10,895 nucleotides of DNA from Goniomonas avonlea. Taxonomy: Eukaryota > Cryptophyceae > Goniomonadida > Goniomonadaceae. Within the stretch, counting starts at the first letter, position 1. Every line of letters begins with the position of its first letter. The position numbers were made by a program, and so were the translations under genes. The notes under the pieces are model-generated. The model was not told the DNA's origin, did no database searches, and was given only the letters and a program-made list of their open reading frames with translations. Shown one piece after another: positions 1-8,000 of this stretch. The stretch is from positions 1-10,895 of the forward strand of contig QUTJ01031321.1 in NCBI GenBank assembly GCA_003573635.1, in the 5' to 3' direction.

Positions 1-48
1 GCAGGGAGGGAGGTCTGGGAGGCAGGGAGGGAGGTCTGGGAGGCAGGG
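1..48. repeat. 21-bp G-rich tandem repeat
   Basis: Two perfect copies of a 21-bp unit beginning GCAGGGAGGGAGG lie at 1-21 and 22-42, followed by a partial third at 43-48. The array runs off the left edge. The G-runs could form a quadruplex on the plus strand; that is inference. Confidence 0.85.
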
Positions 49-110
49 CGCGCGCTGGGGGCTGGCAGATGTCCTGCGTGGGCTTGCTGCAGTCTCCCAA
101 GCCCTCATTC

Positions 111-162
111 TCTCTCTCTCCCTCTCTCTCTCCCTCTCTCTCTCTCTCTCACGCGCGCGCGC
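111..162. repeat. CT microsatellite joined to a CG dinucleotide run
   Basis: An almost pure (CT)n tract from 111 to 150, interrupted by CCC, runs directly into alternating CG at 151-162. It is intronic in the model used here. Confidence 0.9.
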
Positions 163-206
163 ATACTCGGCCCTCGCGCGCTGCTGCTCGTGCCTGAGAG
201 TGTGCG

Positions 207-373
207 CCCATGTTTCGTACTCGTGCACGCATCCTCACGCACAGATCTCCCATGTTCGCGTACTCATACACGCATCCTCACGCACTCATGCCTGTGCACC
301 CGTACTCACGTAGCACCCTCGCTCACCGAGCTCGCACCCATGTTCCCGTACTCATGCACGCATCCTCAAGCAC
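207..373. repeat. Diverged 37-bp minisatellite, three copies
   Basis: Three copies of a unit starting CCCATGTT and ending in CTCACGCAC (or CTCAAGCAC) lie at 207-242, 249-285 and 337-373, with a partial copy near 291-315. They differ by a few substitutions and one indel. The apparent proteins here are translations of this repeat. Confidence 0.8.
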
Positions 374-436
374 TGATGATGCTCATGCACTCATGTTACG
401 TACCCCTGCACTATCCAAGTGACCGGTGGCTGACAG

Positions 437-1108
437 ATGACCTGCGTGTGCGGCGCGCACATGTGCTACGTCTGCTCCAAGCCTCTCAAGCCCTCGGAGA
501 TCGGAAGCCATTATCGGGACACCAAGTGCCCGCAGTTCTCGGACACCGCTGCGCTGAACAAGAAAAATATTCTTAGTGGAGGTAGGAGATTCCCCAAAAC
601 ATCAGGATCGCAAGCCAACGGTACTCCTATTCCAACGTTCTCTCAGGTTCTCTCTCTCTGCCTCCCACCCTCCTCTCACTCTCTCGCTCTTCTCTCTCTC
701 TCTAGATATCAGTGAATTAATCAAATGAAGCAGTTCTTGAAAACCAGGTCTTACGACAGGTTATTTGTTCAAATGACTCCCAAAAAAGGTTGCGTTAATT
801 CTTGACTCAATCAAAACGCGGCATTGAACACGCATACACTCGCACACGCACCTCTCCCGCTCTTACACATCTCGCGACCAACGAACGCAAGTCCTGGATC
901 TCACGACGGGGGCGCAGGCAAGGACGCGAGAGCAGAGTATTTAGAGCTGCACCCGGAGGCCGCAGACCTCGAACTGAAGCACGACCCACTCGGCGGTGCG
1001 TGTGTGCTCTGCCTTCCGTCTTTTTGCGGCTGTCTGTTTGCGGTCTGTGCGTTGCCTGTCGCGCGGTCCACTTCTGCCTTGCGGTCTGCTGGCAGCTCTT
1101 TCTCTCTT

Positions 1109-1139
<31 letters not shown>

Positions 1140-1244
1140 TTCTCTCTCTCTCTTTCTCTCTCTCTCTCGCTCTCTCTCTCAAAAGCGGTTTCGAGCTCGG
1201 CACACCCACAAGCCACCTCTGACGTTCACCATGTTCAGAGTTGA
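437..1244 (+). CDS. RBR-type E3 ubiquitin ligase, C-terminal exons (RNF216/TRIAD3-like)
   Basis: The exon at 437-581 follows a TGACAG acceptor and starts with MTCVCGAHMCYVCSKPL, then a His and the KCP motif. This Cys-X-Cys-Gly...Met-Cys-Tyr-X-Cys...His...Cys pattern is the second half of RING2 in RBR ligases, which pass ubiquitin from a RING2 cysteine to substrate. The catalytic cysteine should lie in the exon left of the window. Donor G|GTAGGA at 582 (phase 1) fits an acceptor at 917, giving exon 918-995 with DARAEYLELHPEAADLELK, an acidic helix-like tail I recall as similar to RNF216-like ligases. Donor G|GTGCGT at 996 then fits acceptor AAAAG at 1185 and stop 1242-1244. A rival acceptor at 705, ending a CT tract, gives a short tail with stop 726-728. 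The RING2 exon is firm, the 918-995 exon likely, the last exon weak. RING1 and IBR are not in the window. Confidence 0.6.
647..703. repeat. CT-rich tract ending in a possible 3' splice site
   Basis: A CT-rich tract abuts AG at 704-705, forming a near-ideal polypyrimidine tract and acceptor. Joined in phase to the exon ending at 581, it would add seven residues and a stop at 726-728, so it may be a real alternative end of the RBR gene. Confidence 0.7.
1096..1180. repeat. CT microsatellite, about 85 bp
   Basis: Nearly uninterrupted CT with scattered TTT variants. It precedes AAAAG at 1181-1185, a possible 3' splice site. The long Leu-Ser and Arg-Glu open frames on both strands are translations of this repeat. 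Confidence 0.92.
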
Positions 1245-1842
1245 CTCGAAAGGGCAAGGGGAAGGGCAAGGCAAGAGCCAAAGGTCGGCGTTGAGCTGCA
1301 CGTTGAGCTGACCACCGGGTGCCATGGCAGCAAGGCAACGGCACAGTGACAAGGCAACGGCACAGTGGCAAGGCACGTGACAGCACGTTCATCGTGTTCA
1401 GATCTGACGCAGCACGCGAGGGCAACGGTTCGCGTTCCCTTGCTGTTGCGCTTCAGTTGCCACGTAAGTAGTAGCGCCGTACTGAGCTGCTTTTTGGAAC
1501 ACGGCCAGGGCGATTGAGCTGCTTCTGCTCGCAACGGGATTGCACAAGCGACCACCCTGGCTGCCTGGAGCTCCTCACAGTGTTACCAGTGTCACGAAGC
1601 TCACGGAACTCGCGTTGTCTCGGGCAGGACGGCTCGTCAGCGAGGTTTCGCAATCCCGTGACAGCACGGAGCTCAAACGTCTTGCTCTGCTCTTGGCTCT
1701 GTGCCAATGTTTATGCTGTGCTTCGTGCTGTGCGTGACTGCTCTGAGGCGAGCACGGCGAACCATGAACTTTAATGGATGGCATGTATGGCAGATCGGCA
1801 AAAAGAAAGAAGAACGTGTTCGAGACTGCCCGTGGAGTTTAG
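1245..1842. other. Gene-poor region with short repeats
   Basis: No convincing gene. It contains a 19-bp tandem repeat at 1331-1376, a word similar to TTGAGCTGC four times (near 1287, 1298, 1483 and 1513), and a diverged duplication of the roughly 24-bp segment at 1226-1250 near 1387-1411. Open frames are short and on both strands. It might be 3' untranslated or intergenic DNA. Confidence 0.5.
1331..1376. repeat. 19-bp tandem repeat, 2.4 copies
   Basis: Unit beginning CAAGGCAACGGCACAGTG at 1331-1349 and 1350-1368, with a partial copy at 1369-1376. The two full copies differ only at the last base. Confidence 0.88.
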
Positions 1843-2055
1843 TATCTCGTGCTCAATAACCAATCGAATAAATTTCCTAGATTCGATGATCAACCGTTAC
1901 CGGTATATCTCAACGGTGACTACGACCGACACGTCGAGGAATTGCTGCCATGTGCTGGTGACCGTCGGGCGTCACAGCGTCCACCCGATGCCTCATCAGA
2001 GTTTTCAGTACTGACGTTTACTGAACCTAGTGCTGCGCTCTCTCATGAAACTTGA
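1843..2055 (+). CDS. Possible coding exon, unknown product
   Basis: An open frame follows TTTAG at 1838-1842 and ends at TGA 2053-2055. Its translation includes NKFPRFDDQPLPVYLNGDYD and a following VEELLP, with a mixed composition that looks more protein-like than nearby shadows. There is no in-frame ATG, so it would need an upstream exon, and none was found. I do not recognise a family. It ends only about 25 bp before the rRNA-like segment, so it may be an exon relic or chance. Confidence 0.2.
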   Translation, partial: YLVLNNQSNKFPRFDDQPLPVYLNGDYDRHVEELLPCAGDRRASQRPPDASSEFSVLTFTEPSAALSHET

Positions 2056-2078
2056 TGATCGTACAATTATTTATATGT

Positions 2079-2680
2079 CCAGGTTGAGAAAAACCGCGAT
2101 GGCTTCCTCGGTGAGCATCTGTCTCTCCAAAGCGAAGTTCTTATCCTCAGGCACTGGAGATCACAGCGGTCTGAGATAATATAATTTGGGCAATTCCAAA
2201 CTCGGGTGGATTGGATAGCGGGCATTAGTTATCAAGGATATCCCGTGGGACGATAGGGCGAATCCGTTGACATGGCCGGGAATCAGGAGGTTCCATTCTC
2301 AGCCTGACAGGGAGGACGTAGGCGGGGCAGGCTTCCGTCGGCTAACCGTGTTGAACGTTCAAGTTGGCCCTGCCAAGGACACGAGAGTCTCATGGAAGCT
2401 CGGTTAATACGAGTGCCAGAGGCTTTATACTCCGACGATCCGACAAGTATAATGCTTGATCAATTCCGCTGGCATAAGGTCCGTAGCCTAGTACGGTACA
2501 TGTCCCGGCCGTCCTGGTCCACATCCTGTACGGGGGGACCACTCCTTTGTGTTGGACTCCCGGGGGGGAGAGAGAGAGTCCGCATGAATGAATTAATTAG
2601 TAGACGTACGTTTCATTGAATCGTTTGAAAAAATCGCGGCTGAATACCCCGGCCCGATAATTAGGTGGATGGCAAGCTTG
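2079..2680 (+). pseudogene. Degenerate SSU rRNA-like segment (5' domain to V4), tentative
   Basis: Several short blocks resemble eukaryotic 18S rRNA landmarks in the right order and strand: CCAGGTTGAG near 2079 (5' end), GTGAGCATCTGTCTCTCCAAAG-like text at 2111-2132 (18S has a CATATGCTTGTCTCAAAG block), GCACT at 2151, GGGAATCAGG at 2278-2287, GTGCCAG at 2413-2419 (530 loop), AAGGTCCGTAG at 2476-2486 (18S AAGCTCGTAG), and TTTGAAAAAAT at 2624-2634, then GAATACC and GATAAT. Spacing from the 530 loop to TTTGAAAAAAT is near normal, but earlier spacing is much shortened. The universal 530 loop after GTGCCAG is destroyed, so a functional ribosomal RNA is unlikely. The comparison is from memory and by eye; chance remains possible. 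Confidence 0.38.
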
Positions 2681-2795
2681 GCAAGAAGCGTCAGCGTGGC
2701 CAGGCAGCTGCCGCATGCCGCGAGCGCTCACAAATCTAGAATTAAGAATTAATATTTAATATCAGCGCATATGTGTAGAGATTGAGTTTTAATGA

Positions 2796-2808
2796 TCTCT
2801 CTCTCTCG

Positions 2809-2856
<48 letters not shown>

Positions 2857-2873
2857 AGCTCTCTCTCTCTCTC
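2796..2873. repeat. CT microsatellite, about 78 bp
   Basis: Long (CT)n run with a few interruptions (CGCT, TTT, CGAG). It has the same plus-strand orientation as the other tracts in the left part of the window. Confidence 0.92.
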
Positions 2874-2974
2874 CGCAAGAGCGCGCACCTAGTCGAGTGC
2901 ACGTCCAGTGCTCACTGAGTCACTGTCATGCGCGTGCGCTCGAATTTCTCTTTATATAATGCATTTCAAGGAGT

Positions 2975-3068
2975 TGTTGCACCTGGACCAAGGTGTGTTC
3001 TGGCCGCTCAGCGGTTTCCAGGATGCAATAATTGAATATATTCAATCTCTCTCTCTCTCTCTTTCTCT
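2975..3068 (+). repeat. Dispersed repeat, copy A
   Basis: Begins TGTTGCAC. The 26 bases at 3001-3026, centred on GCGGTTTCCAGGATGC, match 8736-8761 at 25 of 26 positions. In both copies a TTGAATA word and a CT tract follow. Homology is visible over roughly 75-90 bp. No terminal inverted repeats or target duplications were seen, so the element class is unknown. Confidence 0.75.
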
Positions 3069-3664
3069 ACGTACTAACTGTGATAACGTTATACGCCTTA
3101 CCTTCAAGAGTAACCCGCACTCCGAGGCTCTCTATCGTAATCTAGCGCGTGTTAACGTCCTTCACAGCGTTCCGCCTCTCGCTCAAGGCGGTGAAAGGAA
3201 ACTGCCTGACGTAACATCACGTCACTGACATTCCCTTGTCAGGTTGAAATTTTAATACGGTCTTATTATTCCTTCAACCTCTCTTCCCTTTATACGCACT
3301 TTTTCTCGACCGGTATAGAGAGCTGTCGCGCCACCTCACACTTGCACGAATCTGGGTTTCCTACCCATTTTCCCAACCCGCCTGCCGACCTCCCGCCGAT
3401 GCGTTATTTGAGGACACGAGCCGCTCAACCCACTTTCAGCGTCTCACAAAGTCGCACGAGTGGTCCGTCCAGCTCTCCCTAGATCCGCGCTTGTCTGTCG
3501 GCTACCTCCGCCGACTCTCAATTCAAACCCACAGGTTCTTGCCCCTCCTGTCCCACGGTCAAGTCAGTCCGCGCGCTTAACACCACACGCACCCACCTAG
3601 TTTGCTTTTGTTTTTTCAATTTTTTCCTGTACGATCTCGGGCGCCGCAGATTTTTTCGGTGAAG

Positions 3665-3810
3665 ATGGCGCAAGGCTCGGAGAAACGCGTCCCCTTAGCT
3701 GATGCGCTCCGTACCGCAAAGGGCTGGCCGCGAGGGCTCAAACTCGAACTCACCTACCTGACAGACTGCGAACTCTCAGGCCTGGACACCTGGAACTGTT
3801 TTGGCTCGCT

Positions 3811-3861
<51 letters not shown>

Positions 3862-4282
3862 TATTATTCATGTCGGAATAATACCAAATACAATCTCGAA
3901 CCTACAGTACATTTTCCCCCACCCAGGCTCGGACCAAATCCTTAGACGACCGTTCGTTGAAAATCTCTGGAGAATATGGCAGAATGTTGACTCGCACATC
4001 ACCACACCAGCCAGTGAGAGACACACTAGTACACGCCGGACAACCACTGGAGTACTGTCCACGCTAGGCCTCTCCAGGGAAGAGATGTATGGACCACCCA
4101 CTCGACCCAAACCAGTTGGCCTCGGCGCAGATAGACCTCTCAGCCCAGTGCAGACCATGGATCCCATCGTCGTACTGACGCCCCCCGCACCTGGGTCCTG
4201 TTTGCCTCCCGTCCCTCTGTATTCTTTATCAAAAATTGGTGCGATAGATAGCACAAAACACGCTACCAAAGCCTCGATTTGA
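3665..4282 (+). CDS. Uncertain ORF with a Glu-Arg repeat, unknown function
   Basis: A 206-codon frame starts at ATG 3665 (context GAAGATGG, after a T-rich leader) with MAQGSEKRVPLADALRTAKG and ends at TGA 4280-4282. Near residues 50-65 a GA microsatellite encodes alternating Glu-Arg; the rest is Pro/Thr/Ser-rich and matches no family I know. For: length, start context and lack of stops. Against: an overlapping 156-codon minus-strand frame (3868-4338), a repeat that keeps frames open by itself, and a stop only 96 bp before the H4 start, where H4 promoter elements would be expected. It may be a genuine small gene, an exon of one, or spurious. Confidence 0.3.
3814..3859. repeat. GA microsatellite, about 46 bp
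   Basis: Pure (GA)n run, the only long tract in the left half with purines on the plus strand. If the surrounding ORF is translated it encodes alternating Glu and Arg. Confidence 0.93.
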
Positions 4283-4312
4283 GTGGCTGTGTGGCGGTTT
4301 GGGGATTTTTGA

Positions 4313-4690
<378 letters not shown>

Positions 4691-4714
4691 GCGATCACGC
4701 ATCCAACTCTTACT

Positions 4715-4730
4715 GGTGTTTCTTAACGCC
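4715..4730 (+). terminator. Histone mRNA 3' stem-loop
   Basis: GGTGTT, loop TCTT, AACGCC: a 6-bp stem (one G-T wobble) with a 4-nt loop that fits the GG-rich stem and UHHH loop of replication-dependent histone mRNAs, starting 25 nt after the H4 stop. In families with this element it binds SLBP and directs 3' cleavage in place of polyadenylation. A purine-rich stretch (AGAGAAA, about 4740) follows where a downstream element would lie. Confidence 0.85.
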
Positions 4731-5057
4731 AATCCACACAGAGAAACCTGCCTCTTGTTTTCTTCTGAGTTTGGTCGAAAAAAACCATTAAGTGAACCTT
4801 TTCCTTGATCATGTAGTGTGAGAGGAAGCCTTGATCAAGACAATGAGACGTCAATAGTCGCGAGCCCAAGAGAGCTTACCCTGGTCGGTTTCAAATTGGG
4901 GTTGAAAGGTTGCATGCCTTGCATGACTTGGCGAATGTGATCCAAGTCACTTGATTCTTTATTCTGGTAATCAGCTGCTTCGAGCTATGACAACGAAAAT
5001 GAGCGGACAGACCGTGGTTGCTCACACTCAGACAAACATGTTTCAGCAATTGAACAA
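4731..5057. other. Intergenic region between convergent genes
   Basis: Separates the 3' end of H4 from the 3' end of the minus-strand coiled-coil gene. It should hold the 3' untranslated region of the latter, including its AATAAA signal. No gene is seen. Confidence 0.6.
4958..4963 (-). promoter_or_regulatory. Polyadenylation signal AATAAA for the minus-strand gene
   Basis: AATAAA on the minus strand, about 95 nt beyond the predicted stop at 5058, a normal distance for 3' end formation. Position and exact hexamer support the gene model; use was not tested. Confidence 0.55.
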
Positions 5058-5073
5058 TCAGCAATTGAACAAT
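5044..5073. repeat. 15-bp tandem duplication across a stop codon
   Basis: CAGCAATTGAACAAT occurs twice in a row at 5044-5058 and 5059-5073. On the minus strand the duplication spans the last codons and TGA of the coiled-coil gene, so it defines the end of the protein. Confidence 0.9.
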
Positions 5074-8000
5074 TGCTTGTTCAGTTGCTGATGAGGGTCC
5101 ATGCTCAGAGGCTGTCCTGAAGAGGACGTGCTTCTCCAGCCTGGGCTCTGTTGTCGTGGACGGGTAAGGATCGGTGAAGGCATCCGGCGCTGTGGATCGG
5201 GTCAGCACTCGAGTGGAACAAGACACGGTAGTACGTACCGCACCACCGGCTCCGATGTAGCCCTGATGTGACGTGGACTGGCTCATCACGTGGTGGTTGA
5301 CTGGAGAAGGGTTTCGCTCCATTCGTTGTGGGGATGGACCAGCTCTGGCTACTGGATTGTGGGCGCTGGGCACTGGATGGTGGGAGTATGACGAGCCGGA
5401 TGACAAGGTTGATGGGACGTGAGAAGAGCTGTAGCCATAGTTCGAGGGGTACTGGCCAACTGTTCGTTCGGGTTATGATCATCCCACGTATTGTGTACAA
5501 TCGAGTTGCAACAACCAAAAGAATACACCCACCGTCCCTGACAGGAGGACCCAGACCCGGAGAACTCGGCCGCTGGGCCCGACCAATTGCTTGATCGGGT
5601 CTCAGGGCGCTGGAGCGCATCGCTGTGCTGCTGTGACCAGGAGCGGCCGAAGAGGAGAAACCGCGTGTCTCAGTCGCCCCATGGAAGTCGTGACGAACCA
5701 GGAGGGGGGAGTGTGATGGGTGAGCAAGGGAAGGGGACGCTGTGTAAGTTGGTCGCACAGGCGTCTGCGACTGTTGCGGCTGTGATGCGCTGGGGGTGTG
5801 GCGAAGCGCAGACGAGTAGTACGGGATGCTGTGAGAATTGTTGCTGCTGGTGTTGGTGTAGGGATCTCGTTCTGGGGTCGCAGCTCGACGGTCACCCAAA
5901 TTGGAGTGAGAGACGTCCTGAGAAGTGTCAGCTTGGGAGGAAAAACACTGGACAGGTTACCAACACCTCTAGCAAATGGCGAAACAACCAGAAAACACAC
6001 CGTTACACGCGGTGGGTCACCGTAGGGACCAGAGCCATCTCCACCAAGCCGAGCTTCTCCTTGCGACCGCAGGCCTAACGACATGTACCCACTGCTACCG
6101 CCCGGTACAGAGTCAAACTGTCCCGCCTGTGCGTGAGTGAGTCATCTGCTCGAGACACTGTTTGCGGGGCGCGGGTGCGGGCTGATGCGCGGGTGATTGT
6201 GCGTGTGGCGTGGCACGCACGTGCACACGCACGCGTGCGCACACGCGCGCGCCCACCCACCCACACACCCGCACAGACGTGGACACAGATACGGACTGGA
6301 TGAGGTGACATGCGCATCGCATGTGCTGCAATTGATTGAACGTGGTATGGGGTTTGTCCGCCCAAGACCCACACCGTGTGCGTAAACGGTGGTGCGGCAA
6401 AGGAACTTGTTGGATATGGTAGGGGCGGTGTTGGTGGTGGGAGTGTGGCGCTATGGTTGGTGCTGGGTTGCATGTGCGTGACCTGATTGTAGGTCCGCGA
6501 CGGCTCGGTGCCATATTGCTGCGGAGGCGTGAAGGGCTTGGCAGCGGTGGAGTGCGACGAAGAGGAGTAGGTTGTGGAGGAGGAGTAGGCTGTGGAGGAG
6601 TAGGCACTGGAGGCGACAGTGTATGTCTGCGACGTCAATGTACTGTGCCCGGACTGCGACGGCAACGCGGCCTGGTAGCTCGAGGGTTGGTGCTGGGGCT
6701 GCTGCTGCTGCTGCTGAGGTGGTGGCGGTTGTTGTTGACCAGGAGCGCACGGGTTCTGAATAAAATGGGTCAAGTCGGAATCACCCTGACATTTGCACTG
6801 TGAATTTGTATGACAACAAACAACACGTCAGGACATCTCAGTTGCTGGTCAGAACAGGAAGGAACAGAGCCTACAGCACGAATCCAAGTGTGAGGGCAAA
6901 CAGGATGGAACGCACGATGCCATCGTCGGGCGAAGGCGGTGGTAGCTTGTGTAAAGCCAACGGCGGCACAACCACGGGCCGTCGGTGCATAGGGCTGGCC
7001 TCTCGCAGGGGTTGCTGAATCTGCGGGGGGGAGGACGCGAAGGAGAACGGAGAAGACGACGACGACGCTGAGGAGGGCGGGGATGTGTGGTCCCGAGGGT
7101 CAATTGCTGTCACTGTTGGTGGGGAGTACATGTGACCAGCGTCCCATGGACGATCTGCGGGGTTGCTGACGGGGGGTCGCTCCTTTTCATGTGTGGGATC
7201 AGGCGGCGGCGGTGGCGGCGGCTGCAGGATAGAGGAGTGCGCAGAGGCGGGCGGAGGAGACGCGGAGGCATAGATCGGCGACGTCGACGAGGCATAAGCT
7301 GATGCTGGACCTAAATCGTTCGCAACCGAGCACGCGATCATCTGTCCCAGAGTTATTCGACACAAGAGGGGACAGGGTGGCTACCTGGTGGACAAGGTCT
7401 GCGGGCAGCATCGAAAGTGCTGGCAATTTGCGGAGAGCACGCTGAACCTCCTGCGTCAGCAATGATACATCACCTCTCGACCTTGGTCGCTCAGGGTCCT
7501 GAGGTCGTTGACCCGAAGTTAGTTTGTGGTCGATTGCATCAATCAGCACAGTGAGCGCGTCCGACTCAACATCTCGTCGCCGCCTTCGCTGTTGCTGCAC
7601 CTCCTAAGCGATATTGTGTCAATTTCATAAAACGCCTGGCAGGAAATTCAGACTGTTGCACCTCTTCCAGTCGCGCCCGCAGCTCGTCATCTTGTTGCCT
7701 GGTCTGCGCTACCATCTGTAACTGAGGTACCAGTGAGTGACGAAAAAGAGACGCCTCTCGTACCTGTGCATCAGATTCCACAACTCTTGCCTGCAGCACC
7801 CGTGAGCGTTCAGACAAGCGCGTGACATGGGTGTCTGCCATCTTCAGTTGGTGTTCGGCCTCCCTGGCACGTGCTTCGGCTTGAACGAGTCGTTGGGTGA
7901 GGCCATTTCGAGCCATGACGAGCTCTGGGACCTTGGACCGAGTCTGCAATTCAACTTGGCGCGCATCGGTAGCCATCACTGCCATCGCGTGTCGCAGTCT

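Larger units (their letters stand above)
1..436 (+). other. Intron of the RBR ligase gene, with repeats and an exon relic
   Basis: No credible coding exon is seen here. The stretch ends in TGACAG just before the RING2 exon at 437, so it reads as the 3' part of an intron whose donor lies left of the window. It holds a 21-bp tandem repeat, a CT/CG microsatellite, a 37-bp minisatellite, and a short segment (60-80) that matches the intron/exon border at 428-448 in 19 of 21 positions. The open frames here come from repeats. Confidence 0.55.
2681..3664. other. Non-coding region with CT tracts and a dispersed repeat
   Basis: No convincing gene. It has an AT-rich patch at 2738-2762, a long CT tract, an isolated TATATAAT-like word near 2952-2959, and copy A of a dispersed repeat. 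The 106-codon open frame at 2908-3228 crosses both the dispersed repeat and a CT tract and has no family features. From 3230 to 3664 the sequence is pyrimidine-rich without clear structure; it could hold the promoter or leader of the ORF at 3665. Confidence 0.5.

Noticed and set aside
1247-1294. Lys-Gly-rich reading (KGKGKGKARAKGRR) resembling a histone tail
   Set aside because: It is only 16 codons long, ends at once in a stop, has no histone fold after it, and arises from GGGCAAGGGGAAGGGC repetition.
802-1425. Several overlapping open frames on both strands with Leu-Ser or Arg-Glu runs
   Set aside because: They are translations of the CT microsatellite, which cannot create stop codons. Only the short 918-995 exon has independent support.
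2908-3228. 106-codon plus-strand frame
   Set aside because: It crosses a dispersed non-coding repeat and a CT tract, and has no family features.
5328-6078. Plus-strand frames of 75 to 163 codons
   Set aside because: They are antisense shadows of the minus-strand exons at 5947-5533 and 5459-5239 and have no start context or family features.
6871-6915. Hydrophobic C-terminal segment (GIVRSILFALTLGFVL) that could be a tail anchor
   Set aside because: It starts close to a plausible donor (ATC|GTGCGT) and the next exon in phase continues the same low-complexity protein, so it is more likely read-through into an intron. A retained-intron isoform is not excluded.
7385-7600. Continuing the frame of exon 2 past 7385 into the intron as the protein's end
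   Set aside because: Composition changes abruptly after the CAG|GTAGCC donor, and a strong pyrimidine-rich acceptor at 7223-7222 joins in phase to the Pro/Ser-rich tail.
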